A stretch of 64,000 nucleotides of DNA from Actibacterium sp. 188UL27-1 (GTDB taxonomy: Bacteria > Pseudomonadota > Alphaproteobacteria > Rhodobacterales > Rhodobacteraceae). The first letter of the stretch is position 1. Every line of letters begins with the position of its first letter. Below are positions 1 through 8,461 of the stretch, piece by piece. The notes under the pieces are model-generated. The model did no database searches. It saw only the letters and a list, made by a program, of their open reading frames with translations, and was not told the origin of the DNA. Where the stretch lies: assembly GCF_016901225.1 (NCBI RefSeq), contig NZ_JAFEUL010000002.1:248001-312000 (forward strand), read 5' to 3'. Both the position numbers and the translations under genes were made by a program.

Positions 1-1673
1 ACTTCGATCAGGGTGGTCTTGTTGTTTTCCATCTGATCCTTGATGGCCTGGTTCAGTATATCGGTCAGGTCGTCCATCGTGCGGGCTGCGACGCCTTCAA
101 GGCCACACGCCTTGGCGATGCCAGCATAGCTGACCTTGTCGTCCAGCTCGGTGCCGACGAAGTTATCGTCGAACCATAGGGTCGAGTTCCGCTTTTCCGC
201 GCCCCACTGGTAGTTGCGGAAGACGATCATGGTGATCGGCGGCCATTCAGACCGACCAATGGCCGTCAACTCGTTCACGGCGATGCCAAAGGCACCGTCA
301 CCGGCGAAACCAACGACCGGCACATTGGGCTGGCCGATCTTGGCGCCGACAATGGCAGGCAGACCGTAACCACAGGGGCCGAACAGGCCGGGCGCCAGGT
401 ATTTGCGGCCTTCTTCAAAGCTGGGATAGGCGTTGCCGATGGCGCAGTTATTGCCGATGTCGGACGATATGATCGCTTCCCGCGGCAAGGCGGCCTGGAT
501 CGCGCGCCACGCCATGCGGGGGCTCATCCAGTCGGGCTTGGCCGCGCGGGCCCGCTCGTTCCAGGTGGTGCCCGGATCGTCCTGTTCGTGATCCATGGAA
601 CTGAGCTGCTGCGCCCAGGTCGATTTGGTGGTGGCGATCAGGTTCTTGCGATCGGCGCGGCCAGCGTCACCGGCGCCGTCGGCCAGTTGGGCGGTGATGC
701 CCTTGGCGACTTTGGCCGCGTCACCGACGATGCCCACAGTGACCTTCTTGGTCAGGCCGATCCGGTCGGGGTTGATGTCGACCTGGATAATCTTGGCGTT
801 TTCGGGCCAATAGTTGATGCCATAGCCGGGCAGAGTGGAGAACGGGTTAAGGCGCGTGCCGAGGCATAGGACGACGTCAGCCTTGGAGATCAGCTCCATC
901 CCCGCCTTGGATCCGTTATAACCCAGTGGGCCGGCAAACAGCGGGTGCGAGCCCGGGAACGCATCATTGTGCTGGTAGCCGACGCAGACAGGTGCATCGA
1001 GTTTCTCGGCCAGCACGCGGGACGCTTCGATCCCACCTTCGGCCAGCACCACTCCGGCGCCGTTCAGGATGACGGGGAACTTGGCCGTTGACAGTAACTT
1101 GGCAGCCTCTGCCACGGAGTTTTCGCCACCCGGCGACACTTCAAACTCGATCGGATCGGGGATGTCGATATCAACCACCTGGGTCCAGAAATCGCGCGGA
1201 ATGTTCAGCTGCGCCGGGCCGGACAGGCGCTTGGCCTTTGAGATCACGCGAGCCAGCACTTCGGCCACGCGGGACGGATCGCGAACCTCTTCCTGGTAGG
1301 CGACCATGTCTTCGAACAGTTTCATCTGCTCGACTTCCTGAAAACCACCCTGGCCGATGGTTTTGTTCGCGGCCTGGGGCGTGACCAGCAAAAGCGGCGT
1401 GTGGTTCCAGTAGGCGGTTTTCACCGCGGTCACAAAGTTGGTGATGCCAGGGCCGTTCTGCGCGATCATCATCGACATCTCGCCAGTGGCGCGGGTGTAG
1501 CCGTCCGACATGAAACCGGCGGAGCCTTCATGGGCGCAATCCCAAAAGGTGATGCCCGCGACAGGAAAGATATCAGAGATTGGCATCATGGCCGAGCCGA
1601 TGATCCCGAAGGCGTGCTTGATCCCATGGCGCTGGAGTGTTTTGACGAAGGCTTCTTCGGTGGTCATTTTCAT
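1..1673 (-). CDS. xsc: Sulfoacetaldehyde acetyltransferase (C-terminus cut by window edge)
   Basis: Thiamine-diphosphate enzyme that splits sulfoacetaldehyde with phosphate into acetyl phosphate and sulfite, the desulfonating step of taurine and other C2-sulfonate breakdown in the cytoplasm. The 557 visible residues follow the Xsc pattern: cofactor glutamate in DCAHEGSAG (E49), then QNGPGITNF and GGFQEVEQM, and the ThDP-binding GDGAFG motif near residue 457 with its Asn in FRNYQWG. The family is about 590 residues long, so roughly 35 residues lie beyond the left edge. I use the ATG at 1673, with GGGGA about 8 bases upstream; a second ATG at 1667 is possible. A TauR-like regulator 0.9 kb upstream on the same strand supports the sulfonate role. 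Confidence 0.93.
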   Translation of the reverse strand, partial: MKMTTEEAFVKTLQRHGIKHAFGIIGSAMMPISDIFPVAGITFWDCAHEGSAGFMSDGYTRATGEMSMMIAQNGPGITNFVTAVKTAYWNHTPLLLVTPQAANKTIGQGGFQEVEQMKLFEDMVAYQEEVRDPSRVAEVLARVISKAKRLSGPAQLNIPRDFWTQVVDIDIPDPIEFEVSPGGENSVAEAAKLLSTAKFPVILNGAGVVLAEGGIEASRVLAEKLDAPVCVGYQHNDAFPGSHPLFAGPLGYNGSKAGMELISKADVVLCLGTRLNPFSTLPGYGINYWPENAKIIQVDINPDRIGLTKKVTVGIVGDAAKVAKGITAQLADGAGDAGRADRKNLIATTKSTWAQQLSSMDHEQDDPGTTWNERARAAKPDWMSPRMAWRAIQAALPREAIISSDIGNNCAIGNAYPSFEEGRKYLAPGLFGPCGYGLPAIVGAKIGQPNVPVVGFAGDGAFGIAVNELTAIGRSEWPPITMIVFRNYQWGAEKRNSTLWFDDNFVGTELDDKVSYAGIAKACGLEGVAARTMDDLTDILNQAIKDQMENNKTTLIE

Positions 1674-1723
1674 GTGTCAGTATCCCCGGCAATCCTGTTG
1701 AAAATTTGAGCGTTCTGGTCGTT

Positions 1724-1735
1724 TATCGTACGATA
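1724..1735. promoter_or_regulatory. Perfect 12-base palindrome TATCGTACGATA, candidate operator of xsc
   Basis: TATCGTACGATA reads the same on both strands and lies 51 bases upstream of the xsc start, a typical place for a dimeric regulator site. The ATCGTACGAT core resembles operators of FadR-type GntR regulators, but the binding protein is not identified; no such regulator lies next to it. Confidence 0.4.
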
Positions 1736-1755
1736 CTAGATGGAACGACGCATCG

Positions 1756-1765
1756 TTAGGACCAG
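1756..1765 (-). promoter_or_regulatory. Possible TauR-type half-site (CTGGTCCTAA)
   Basis: On the xsc strand the sequence reads CTGGTCCTAA, one mismatch from CTGGACYTAA, the direct-repeat element that I recall for TauR in Rhodobacter capsulatus. Only one copy is clear here, whereas TauR sites are expected as pairs, so this is weak. Confidence 0.25.
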
Positions 1766-2105
1766 TTGAAGCGTGCGGTAAGGCCAATATTGAGGCTTCT
1801 GGTCTCAATTACTACGCACTTTGTTATTTTGAGCATCGAGGTTGGGCGAACAGTCCTTTGACGCTTTACACCGTCATTCCCAATATAACGTCAACTGCAA
1901 CGTGTTGTCCGTCATCCCTCTTTGCAGATTTAGAGCGTAGCGCGCTGTGGGTGACCAAACCGCAGGGCGGGTCGACGATTGCATCGAACCCCAACTTGGC
2001 CGCCTCTCACTATGCCTGGAGGTCCGTTTCCCGGCCGCGCAAACATGGACCTATAACCCGTTACCTTGTAGATTTTTAGCGAGCTGATTTCCAAAGAGGT
2101 GTGTC

Positions 2106-2504
2106 ATGGACCGGTTCTCCGGTGGCTGCGTTTGTGGCAGTGTTGGATTTGTGGCGTCAGGTCTTCCATACCGGGTTGGTCTTTGCCACTGCCTTGATTG
2201 CCGCAAGCATCACGGTGCCCTTTTCTATGCTGCAGCGGTGTTCCCTGAGGAGGCTGTCGAAATTGACGGTCAAACACGCGACCATTCGGGGCGGTTTTTC
2301 TGTCCGCGATGCGGTTCCAGTGTTTTTGCGCGCAGCGGTGACGAAGTGGAGATCCATCTGGGGTCTCTTTATGCCCCCGACCAGTTAAAACCAACATACG
2401 AAAGCTGGGTCATTCGTCGCGAGGCTTGGTTGCCACCGATACCACCTGCAACCCAGTACGAGCGGGACCGGGACGGGGCAGGGCGTGCTGAAGATCGATA
2501 TTAA
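2106..2504 (+). CDS. GFA/CENP-V-fold zinc protein
   Basis: 132-residue protein of the glutathione-dependent formaldehyde-activating enzyme-like (GFA/CENP-V) family. Zinc ligands are visible as CVC (C8, C10), CHCLDC (C27, C29, C32) and CPRC (C66, C69), the standard layout of the fold, and the length is normal. Most members have no proven reaction; glutathione adduct chemistry is only inferred from the founding member. It sits between xsc and the tauR-like gene on the opposite strand, converging on tauR with about 50 bases between. Whether it has any part in sulfonate metabolism cannot be told from the sequence. Confidence 0.8.
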   Translation: MDRFSGGCVCGSVGFVASGLPYRVGLCHCLDCRKHHGALFYAAAVFPEEAVEIDGQTRDHSGRFFCPRCGSSVFARSGDEVEIHLGSLYAPDQLKPTYESWVIRREAWLPPIPPATQYERDRDGAGRAEDRY

Positions 2505-2556
2505 AGCCGCGGCCATGCGCGCAGGATATATCTTGATACCTTAGCCGCTTCTTGGA

Positions 2557-4020
2557 TTACCCTGTCTTCAGCGTATCCGCGATCAGGCCGATGCCCGCAG
2601 CGATCCGATTGGCCGGGATTGAAGAGTAAGCAAGGCGGTAGTAGCGACTGGCTCGGTTCGTATCGCTGAAAAAGGGCGCGCCGGGTTCGATCAAGACGCC
2701 TTTGGGCCGTAGAGAATGGGCCAATTGGGCGGTGTCGACATGGTCGGGCGCGCGCATCCAAAAGCTGGATCCGCCGAAAACTCCGGCCCCGGCAAGGGTC
2801 AGCTCGCAGGCATCGATCGCGCTGCCCATCTGTGTGCGCCTGTCCTCGAACGCGCGACCCATGCGGCGGACCAGCGCGTCGTAATGGCCCAAGGACAGGA
2901 ATTGCGCCGCAGTGCGCTGGATATGCCCCGGCGGGTGGCGCAGGACGGCTGCGCGCAGGGCGCGGGCTTGCTGAATAAAAGGTTGCGGGCCGACCAGATA
3001 GCCGAGGCGCAGACCGGGAAAGAGCGATTTTGAAAAGCTGCCCGCATAAATAACCCGCCCGTCGCGATCCAGGGATTTCAACGCAGGGTGAGGCGCACGC
3101 AGGAAGGATAGCTCAAACTCGTAATCATCCTCGATGATCAGGAAATTGTCCCTCGTGGCTCTTTCCAACAAGGCGGCGCGGCGCAGCTGCGGCATGGTCG
3201 CATTGGTCGGGCATTGGTGCGACGGTGTGACAAAAACCACATCCGTCCCACCGGGCAGGGCATCGGGCGGCAGGCCGTCACGGTCTACGGTCACGGGCAC
3301 GACATGGGCACCGGCATGGGCCAGGATATCGCGCAGGCCCGGATAGCAGGGCTGTTCGATCACCACGCGCCGGTCACGGTTCAGCAAAAGCTGTGCGGCC
3401 AACCACAGCCCGTTTTGTGCGCCAAGGGTGATCAACACCTCGTCCGGGGCGGCGATGATCCCGCGGCGTGGTAAAATATGGCGCGTGATGAACGACACCA
3501 GCGTGTCATCATCGCGGTCGGCATGGTCGCCGGTCAGGCTGTCGAACTCCCGCTGACCCAGGGATTGCAGGGCGCACAACCGCCAAGTCTTGTAATCAAA
3601 CAGGGTCGGGTCGGCCTGACCATAGATGAACGGGTATTTATAGCTGCGCCAGTCGGCCGGTTTTTTCAGCGCGGCGGTACTGTCGAAATGCTGCGTCAGG
3701 GCCGTGTCCCAGTCCACGCTGGACGTGGCGGCGGGGGCGGGCTGAAAGCGGGGCGGTTGCGGCGCACCGGCCGAGATGAAATAGCCCGACCGCCCCGACG
3801 ACGTGATGTAGTCATTCGCCTGCAATTCGGTATAGGCCAGCGTCACGGTGATCCGGCTGACGCCCAGATGCCGCGCAAGCCCGCGGGTCGAGGGCAGTTT
3901 TTCGCCTGGGCGAAAGCGGCCCGACAAGATCCCCTCGGCCACCATCTGCTGGATCTGGTTCTGCAAGGTGCCCTGGAATCGGGTGTCGAGGAAAAACATG
4001 TCTTCGGTGATACGTGCCAT
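2557..4020 (-). CDS. tauR: MocR-family regulator (GntR wHTH + aminotransferase fold), TauR-like
   Basis: 487-residue transcription factor with an N-terminal GntR winged helix (about residues 15-83, including GRFRPGEKLPSTRGLARHLG) and a C-terminal fold-type I aminotransferase domain. PLP-site features are present: SHQCPTN (267-273), the Asp in IEDDYE (298-302) and the Schiff-base lysine in SFSKSLFPGLR (K331). Such proteins sense PLP or an amino compound and usually activate one pathway. Co-location with xsc makes a taurine-responsive activator the best reading, but the symbol rests on context and overall likeness only. CTGGAC- and CTGGCA-type elements lie just upstream of its start (4033-4065), which would fit autoregulation. 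Confidence 0.7.
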   Translation of the reverse strand: MARITEDMFFLDTRFQGTLQNQIQQMVAEGILSGRFRPGEKLPSTRGLARHLGVSRITVTLAYTELQANDYITSSGRSGYFISAGAPQPPRFQPAPAATSSVDWDTALTQHFDSTAALKKPADWRSYKYPFIYGQADPTLFDYKTWRLCALQSLGQREFDSLTGDHADRDDDTLVSFITRHILPRRGIIAAPDEVLITLGAQNGLWLAAQLLLNRDRRVVIEQPCYPGLRDILAHAGAHVVPVTVDRDGLPPDALPGGTDVVFVTPSHQCPTNATMPQLRRAALLERATRDNFLIIEDDYEFELSFLRAPHPALKSLDRDGRVIYAGSFSKSLFPGLRLGYLVGPQPFIQQARALRAAVLRHPPGHIQRTAAQFLSLGHYDALVRRMGRAFEDRRTQMGSAIDACELTLAGAGVFGGSSFWMRAPDHVDTAQLAHSLRPKGVLIEPGAPFFSDTNRASRYYRLAYSSIPANRIAAGIGLIADTLKTG

Positions 4021-4032
4021 GACCTGTCTTAA

Positions 4033-4065
4033 CTGGACGTATCAGTGCTGGCAATCTGGCATTAG
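4033..4065 (+). promoter_or_regulatory. Cluster of CTGGAC/CTGGCA elements in the tauR-like promoter
   Basis: Three similar direct elements start at 4033 (CTGGACGTAT), 4048 (CTGGCAATC) and 4056 (CTGGCATTAG), between the tauR-like gene and the divergent M35-like gene. The first matches 8 of 10 positions of the CTGGACYTAA element that I recall for TauR. Direct repeats suit MocR regulators, but the matches are partial. Confidence 0.25.
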
Positions 4066-4180
4066 GCGGGTGTCTCGATTGGTTTTTGCCAACCTGCCGC
4101 GATCTTTCCGCAAAACTGGCGAATAGGATCCCGGCACAGGCGTAGATCCTGCATCGTCTCACCACTGTCAGGAATGCGCC

Positions 4181-4777
4181 ATGTCTCTTATCCTTTCCGG
4201 CTTACCCTCGACCGAAGTCACAATTTTGCAAACCTTGCATCAGAATTTGATTGCGGCCCTGCGAAAAGCGTCCAACGAAATGAAGCTGGCCGCAAACGGA
4301 CAAACGACCCAAAGCACGGGCTTTAGCCAGACTTGGTTCGGTGATGTCAGCCCCAATTGGCTGAGGGCCCTGGCGAAGGATCTGAGTAAGTCGGCCTCCC
4401 TGATCAATGTCATGCCGATCAAGATCCACGCTGCGCCCCTGTCAGAACGCGTGGATGCGTATGCCTGTTCGCTCATCAAACGCAAGGAGGATCAGGAATA
4501 TGCACGGAAGAACAATCCGCTGACCATTGCAAAGGGCAAGCATTTTGAGATCGAACTCCACAAAAAGTGGTTCAAGGCGCCGGTTTTCCGAACCCCAAAC
4601 AATCCCGACAGCCGCTTTCAGACCCTCATGCACGAGATCTCACATATTTTTTTGTGCACGAAGGATCAGCCGTCATCTGAGGGTGTCGACACCTGCAAAT
4701 TGCTGGCTCAATTTTTGTCCCCGGTTGCAAAAACCAATGCGGACAATTGGGGATATTTTGTTGAGGAATTTCGCTGA
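4181..4777 (+). CDS. M35-type (Aspzincin) metalloprotease-like protein
   Basis: 198-residue protein whose last third carries the marks of the deuterolysin / lysine-specific metalloendopeptidase family: HEISH (151-155, zinc histidines and catalytic glutamate), a following GVD (third ligand Asp170) and NADNWGYF (186-193), which matches the NADNY-F ending of that family. The first 110 residues are unrecognised and there is no signal peptide, so it is not a classical secreted protease. M35-like domains also occur as toxin modules in contact-dependent or type VI effectors, a possible role here. An unknown gene follows 37 bases downstream on the same strand and may be its partner. The start ATG at 4181 is uncertain; nothing upstream clearly favours another. 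Confidence 0.6.
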   Translation: MSLILSGLPSTEVTILQTLHQNLIAALRKASNEMKLAANGQTTQSTGFSQTWFGDVSPNWLRALAKDLSKSASLINVMPIKIHAAPLSERVDAYACSLIKRKEDQEYARKNNPLTIAKGKHFEIELHKKWFKAPVFRTPNNPDSRFQTLMHEISHIFLCTKDQPSSEGVDTCKLLAQFLSPVAKTNADNWGYFVEEFR

Positions 4778-4814
4778 AGCGTCCCTAAGCACTTCATTTA
4801 AAGGATGAAATTAC

Positions 4815-5516
4815 ATGACCTATTCAATGACGACCATGCGCCAGGATTTGAAAACACTTGGTGTTTCAAAAGGAATTAACCCATTTCTGTGGGAAAAGGA
4901 CAAAGGCGGTGTTCACCCCATCCTGGCCGGTCAGTTCAAGCATGGACGCCGTAAGAACTACCTGAACGACATGCTGGAATATTGCTGGTTGGCTTATTCC
5001 AAGTCACTTCGCGCCGGGGGGCCGATGATGATGGGCCGGTTCGGTGACCTGTGGGTGGCGGAACATCTGGCGCGGGCCGGCTTCACCTCGACCGAGAAAG
5101 AAACGCTGTGGGATCCGCATACCCGCGGGAACATCCAGGTTTTGGACAAGTGGGCGCCCACGGTCAACGATTGCTGGGTTCTGGGCGGGGTGCATCGGCG
5201 TGCGGATTTCGAACTCGTCTCGGTGCGGACGCTGGACAACCTTTGGAATTTCGCAGGTGGTTATCACATCGTGACCGCGCGGGAGATCCTGGGCCTTTTG
5301 CATTTCGGTTATGAGCTGGAAGAAAAGAACAACAAGGTCAAACTGGTCTGCGTCGACAAGGACAAGGCGATAAAATCGAATATCCGGGAATATCACCGTC
5401 TCATGACGGCGCATCAGAATGCCGGGCCGGATTCCATCCGGTCCGTGCTGGTCATGGATCGGGGGCTGCAGGCCGATATCAAGGGATTTGACCGCAGTCG
5501 TTTGCGGTCAGTGTGA
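4815..5516 (+). CDS. Unrecognised 233-residue protein, partner of the M35-like gene
   Basis: I do not recognise this family. The protein is soluble-looking, with no signal peptide or membrane segment, mixed charge, and several Trp-rich stretches (WEKDKGG, YCWLAYSK, LWVAEHL). AAGGATG lies about 10 bases before the ATG at 4815. It is 37 bases downstream of the M35-like gene on the same strand, so the two are probably co-transcribed, and an accessory, inhibitor or immunity role is conceivable but unproven. It ends seven bases from the convergent mnhG gene. Confidence 0.6.
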   Translation: MTYSMTTMRQDLKTLGVSKGINPFLWEKDKGGVHPILAGQFKHGRRKNYLNDMLEYCWLAYSKSLRAGGPMMMGRFGDLWVAEHLARAGFTSTEKETLWDPHTRGNIQVLDKWAPTVNDCWVLGGVHRRADFELVSVRTLDNLWNFAGGYHIVTAREILGLLHFGYELEEKNNKVKLVCVDKDKAIKSNIREYHRLMTAHQNAGPDSIRSVLVMDRGLQADIKGFDRSRLRSV

Positions 5517-5523
5517 TCCGGCC

Positions 5524-5847
5524 CTAGCCGTTTGTGACCTGTGGCTGCTCCGGGATCTCTTCGGGCTGCCTTTTGCGCACTGCGGCGCGGCCGATCATAT
5601 GGGCACCGATGGGGGCCGTCAGCATCAGGAACAGGATGGTGGCAATCACCCGCACAGTGATCTCGGTTTCCGCAAAAACGACCGCCGCCGCCACCAGGAT
5701 AAGGCTACTGCCCAGGGTGCCTGCCTTGGTCGAGGCATGCATCCGGGTCAGCACATCTGGCAGGCGCAACACGCCCAGGGCCGCGATCAAGGCAAAGCCC
5801 GCCCCAAGCAGGATCAAAACCCCGGCAATCACCTCAATCATCGTCAT
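5524..5847 (-). CDS. mnhG: Mrp Na+/H+ antiporter subunit G
   Basis: 107-residue membrane protein, last gene of the Mrp operon. It has three hydrophobic segments and the MnhG signature GVLRLPDVLTRMHASTKAGTLG. Subunit G is a small structural part of the cation/proton antiporter in the inner membrane. I start it at ATG 5847 (MTMIEV), which overlaps the end of mnhF; ATG 5841 (MIEV) is equally possible. The frame stays open further upstream, but that part only shadows mnhF. Confidence 0.9.
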   Translation of the reverse strand: MTMIEVIAGVLILLGAGFALIAALGVLRLPDVLTRMHASTKAGTLGSSLILVAAAVVFAETEITVRVIATILFLMLTAPIGAHMIGRAAVRKRQPEEIPEQPQVTNG

Positions 5848-6139
5848 TCTCCCCGTCGGTCGGTGCCAGTCGGCGTTCGGCAAAACGGGCCAGCGCAACT
5901 GTGGCCAGAAAACCGACCAGCGCCAGGACCAACGCCACATCCAGCAAGGCCGCTTCGCCCGTCAGGATGGCATAGACCCCGCAGACCGCGATGATCGATA
6001 CGGTCATCATATCAAGGGCGACGACCCGGTTCGCCAAACCAGGCCCTGCAGCCAGACGGATAAAGCCCAAGGCGATAGAAATCAGGACCATGCCGAGGCC
6101 CAGATTGATGGAAAGGCTTAAAAATTCAGCTGGGGTCAT
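5834..6139 (-). CDS. mnhF: Mrp Na+/H+ antiporter subunit F
   Basis: 101-residue protein with three predicted membrane helices and the MnhF-like stretch GPGLANRVVALDMM, ending in an acidic tail (DGENDDD). It is a small subunit of the multi-gene Mrp antiporter that exchanges Na+ (and in some members K+ or Ca2+) for protons. It overlaps mnhE by four bases at its start and mnhG at its end, so translation is coupled along the operon. Confidence 0.9.
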   Translation of the reverse strand: MTPAEFLSLSINLGLGMVLISIALGFIRLAAGPGLANRVVALDMMTVSIIAVCGVYAILTGEAALLDVALVLALVGFLATVALARFAERRLAPTDGENDDD

Positions 6140-6615
6140 TCCTCGAATACCTCCTTTACAAGGCGTTCCATGCCGGTTTTCAGCTCGGCAATCACCGCGT
6201 CGGGATCATCGGCAAACATTGCATGCACGATCAGCGTGCTACGGTCAGGCGTCACATCCAGGCTGAGCGTGCCGGGTGTGAGCGAGATCAGGTTGGTGAC
6301 CAGCAAGATCTCGATATCCGATTTGACGTCCAACGGCATCTCAAGAATGGCCGGGGTGGCGATGTTCTGGGGCGTCAGCACATCCAGCGCGACCCGAATG
6401 CTGGAGACCAGAAGCTCGTACAGAAAAAAGGCGATCAACCGCAGGATCCGCCAGGCGCGCAGGAAGTAGCCATCCGTTGCGCCAAAAAGCGGCCGCGCGA
6501 TCCACAACACGATGAAGCCGACGCCAAAGCCGATGGACAGGTTGGTGGGATTCAGGCCGCCCCATAGTGCCGCCCACACGATGGCCAGGATCAGGTTGGA
6601 CAGGAACAGGTTCAT
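6136..6615 (-). CDS. mnhE: Mrp Na+/H+ antiporter subunit E
   Basis: 159-residue MnhE protein: two N-terminal membrane helices followed by a soluble domain with the family stretch NLISLTPGTLSLDV near residue 110. Subunit E helps assemble and stabilise the antiporter; it does not itself form the ion path as far as is known. The length is typical. Four-base overlaps join it to mnhD upstream and mnhF downstream. Confidence 0.9.
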   Translation of the reverse strand: MNLFLSNLILAIVWAALWGGLNPTNLSIGFGVGFIVLWIARPLFGATDGYFLRAWRILRLIAFFLYELLVSSIRVALDVLTPQNIATPAILEMPLDVKSDIEILLVTNLISLTPGTLSLDVTPDRSTLIVHAMFADDPDAVIAELKTGMERLVKEVFEE

Positions 6616-8105
6616 GGCGCGGCCCCCAAAACGGCAGTGATATAGGCGGTCGGGTCCAGCAATTGGGCGGCGGCCCGTTCGGCAAAGACCACGAAAGGTT
6701 CGGGGTAAAGGCCGATCACCATGGTCAGCACGGCCAGGCCAGCCACCGGCAACAGCAAAGCGCCCCGGTGCGGGACCTGATCCAGTGCTGGATCAGGATT
6801 GGTGGGGTGGGGTTTCCAGAACGCCTCCGCCCAGATCTTGGTCATGGAAAAGATCGTCATCAGACCCACGGCCAGGGCGATGAAGGCCATGAACCAGAAC
6901 TCGGCATCCAGGCTGGCCTTGACCAACACGTATTTCGCCCAAAAGCCCGACAGGGGCGGGAAGCCTGCCAGCGAAAAGGCGGGGATCAGGAATAGCACTG
7001 CCAGAAGGGGGCTAGAGGCATAAAGCCCGCCGATCCGGTACAGATCCGTGCTGCCTGTGGCCCGACTGGCAATGCCTGCGATCAGGAACAAGTTGGCTTT
7101 CACGATGATGTGGTGCACCAGGTAAAAGACCGCGCCCAGCAGGGCCAGCGGGGTCATCAGCGCCAGCCCCAGGATCATGTAGCCGATCTGGCTGATGATG
7201 TGGAAGGACAGGATCTTGCGGAAATCCCCTTGCGAGGCTGCGCCCAGAACGCCCGTGACCATGGTAAAGCCTGCGATCCACAGCAGGATGGTGTGGGTAA
7301 AGCCGATATCGTGGTCAAAGATCATCGTGAACATGCGGATCATGGCATAGACGCCGACCTTGGTCAGAAGCCCGGCAAAGACGGCAGAGACCGCAAAACT
7401 GGGCGTATGGTAGGAGGCGGGCAACCAGAAGAACAGCGGAAAGACCGCCGCCTTGATCCCGAACCCCACCATGAACATCATGGCGACCGCCGTCAGCAGG
7501 CCCTGGTTCGGGATCGTCTCGACCTTTTGCGCGAGGTCGGCCAAGTTCAGCGTTCCGGTCATCCCGTAAAGCAGGCCGATCCCGCTCAAAAACAGCAGGG
7601 TCGAGACAAGGTTGAGGGCCACGTATTTCACGCCGCCGTCGATTTGCTCCTTCTCTCCTCCCAGGATCAGCATCCCGAAGGAGGCGATCAGCATCACCTC
7701 GAACCAGACATACAGGTTGAACAGATCGCCGGTCAGGAAGGCGCCCGTCACCCCGGCGATCAGGGTTTGGAACAACGCGTGATACCCCAACTCCTCCCGC
7801 CGCCGGTCGATATCGCCAAATGCATAGATCGCAACGGCAAAAGCGGTGATCGCAGTGATCAGCACCATCACGGCCGACAAAAGATCGGCGACCAAAGTAA
7901 TGCCGAACGGGGCGGGCCAGCCGCCCATCTGCCCAGCAATGACCCCGTCGTCCAACACGACCATCAGCAGCGCGATGGCGGCGGCCAGGGCAATCGCGGA
8001 TCCCGTCAGGGAGATCCAGCGCCCCGAGGCATGGCCCCGGACCAGAAAGGCCGCGATAGCGGTCGCGAAGGGTATGATCAACGGAAGGGAGAGCAGCCAA
8101 CTCAT
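6612..8105 (-). CDS. mnhD: Mrp Na+/H+ antiporter subunit D
   Basis: 497-residue antiporter-like subunit related to NuoM/NuoN of complex I. Charged residues inside membrane helices that carry the proton path are in place: Glu136 in LYVWFEVMLIASFG, Lys218 in GFGIKAAVFPLFFWLP and Lys249 in AGLLTKVGVYAMIR. About 14 membrane segments are expected. It overlaps mnhC and mnhE by four bases each. Confidence 0.93.
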   Translation of the reverse strand: MSWLLSLPLIIPFATAIAAFLVRGHASGRWISLTGSAIALAAAIALLMVVLDDGVIAGQMGGWPAPFGITLVADLLSAVMVLITAITAFAVAIYAFGDIDRRREELGYHALFQTLIAGVTGAFLTGDLFNLYVWFEVMLIASFGMLILGGEKEQIDGGVKYVALNLVSTLLFLSGIGLLYGMTGTLNLADLAQKVETIPNQGLLTAVAMMFMVGFGIKAAVFPLFFWLPASYHTPSFAVSAVFAGLLTKVGVYAMIRMFTMIFDHDIGFTHTILLWIAGFTMVTGVLGAASQGDFRKILSFHIISQIGYMILGLALMTPLALLGAVFYLVHHIIVKANLFLIAGIASRATGSTDLYRIGGLYASSPLLAVLFLIPAFSLAGFPPLSGFWAKYVLVKASLDAEFWFMAFIALAVGLMTIFSMTKIWAEAFWKPHPTNPDPALDQVPHRGALLLPVAGLAVLTMVIGLYPEPFVVFAERAAAQLLDPTAYITAVLGAAP

Positions 8106-8461
8106 TGCGCCTCCTCCGGCTCAGCAACGCGCATGGCATCCGTGTCGAGCGTGCCAAGGGTTTGATAAGCGCGAAAGGCCAGGATAAGGGCAAAGGCGAA
8201 CAGGCCAAAGCCGATCACGATCGCGGTCAGCACCAAGGCCTGGGGCAAAGCATTGGCCACGGTGCCGGTTGGGCCCTCCGCCCCTTCGCTGATCAAAGGT
8301 GGGGCACCCGGTGTCAGCCCACCTGCCAGAAATATCGTCAGGTTTGCCGCATTCGACAACAGGATCAGCCCGAACAGGAACCGCAATAGATGACCGGCCA
8401 GCATCAGAAAGACGGACCCGGCCACCAGCGCGCCGATCAGAACAGACAGGAGTTGTTCCAT
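8102..8461 (-). CDS. mnhC: Mrp Na+/H+ antiporter subunit C
   Basis: 119-residue NuoK-like protein with three membrane helices; the signature GLILLSNAANLTIFLAGG and the later DPLPQALVLTAIVIGF-like stretch (here NALPQALVLTAIVIGFG) are clear. The ATG at 8461 overlaps the stop of mnhB by one base (TGATG), which fixes this start; the open frame runs further upstream only as a shadow of mnhB. Confidence 0.92.
   Translation of the reverse strand: MEQLLSVLIGALVAGSVFLMLAGHLLRFLFGLILLSNAANLTIFLAGGLTPGAPPLISEGAEGPTGTVANALPQALVLTAIVIGFGLFAFALILAFRAYQTLGTLDTDAMRVAEPEEAQ

Larger units (their letters stand above)
1674..2105. other. Intergenic region upstream of xsc
   Basis: About 430 bases between xsc and the GFA gene, which are transcribed away from each other. 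It holds the 12-base palindrome and the possible TauR-type half-site listed separately. I see no convincing coding frame: a short open stretch at 1858-2079 has no recognisable protein features and no ribosome binding site. No tRNA-like fold was seen. Confidence 0.6.

Noticed and set aside
7110-8165. Long open frame on the plus strand opposite mnhD/mnhC
   Set aside because: Gln/Asp/His-rich composition typical of an antisense shadow in GC-rich DNA; the minus-strand Mrp genes explain it fully.
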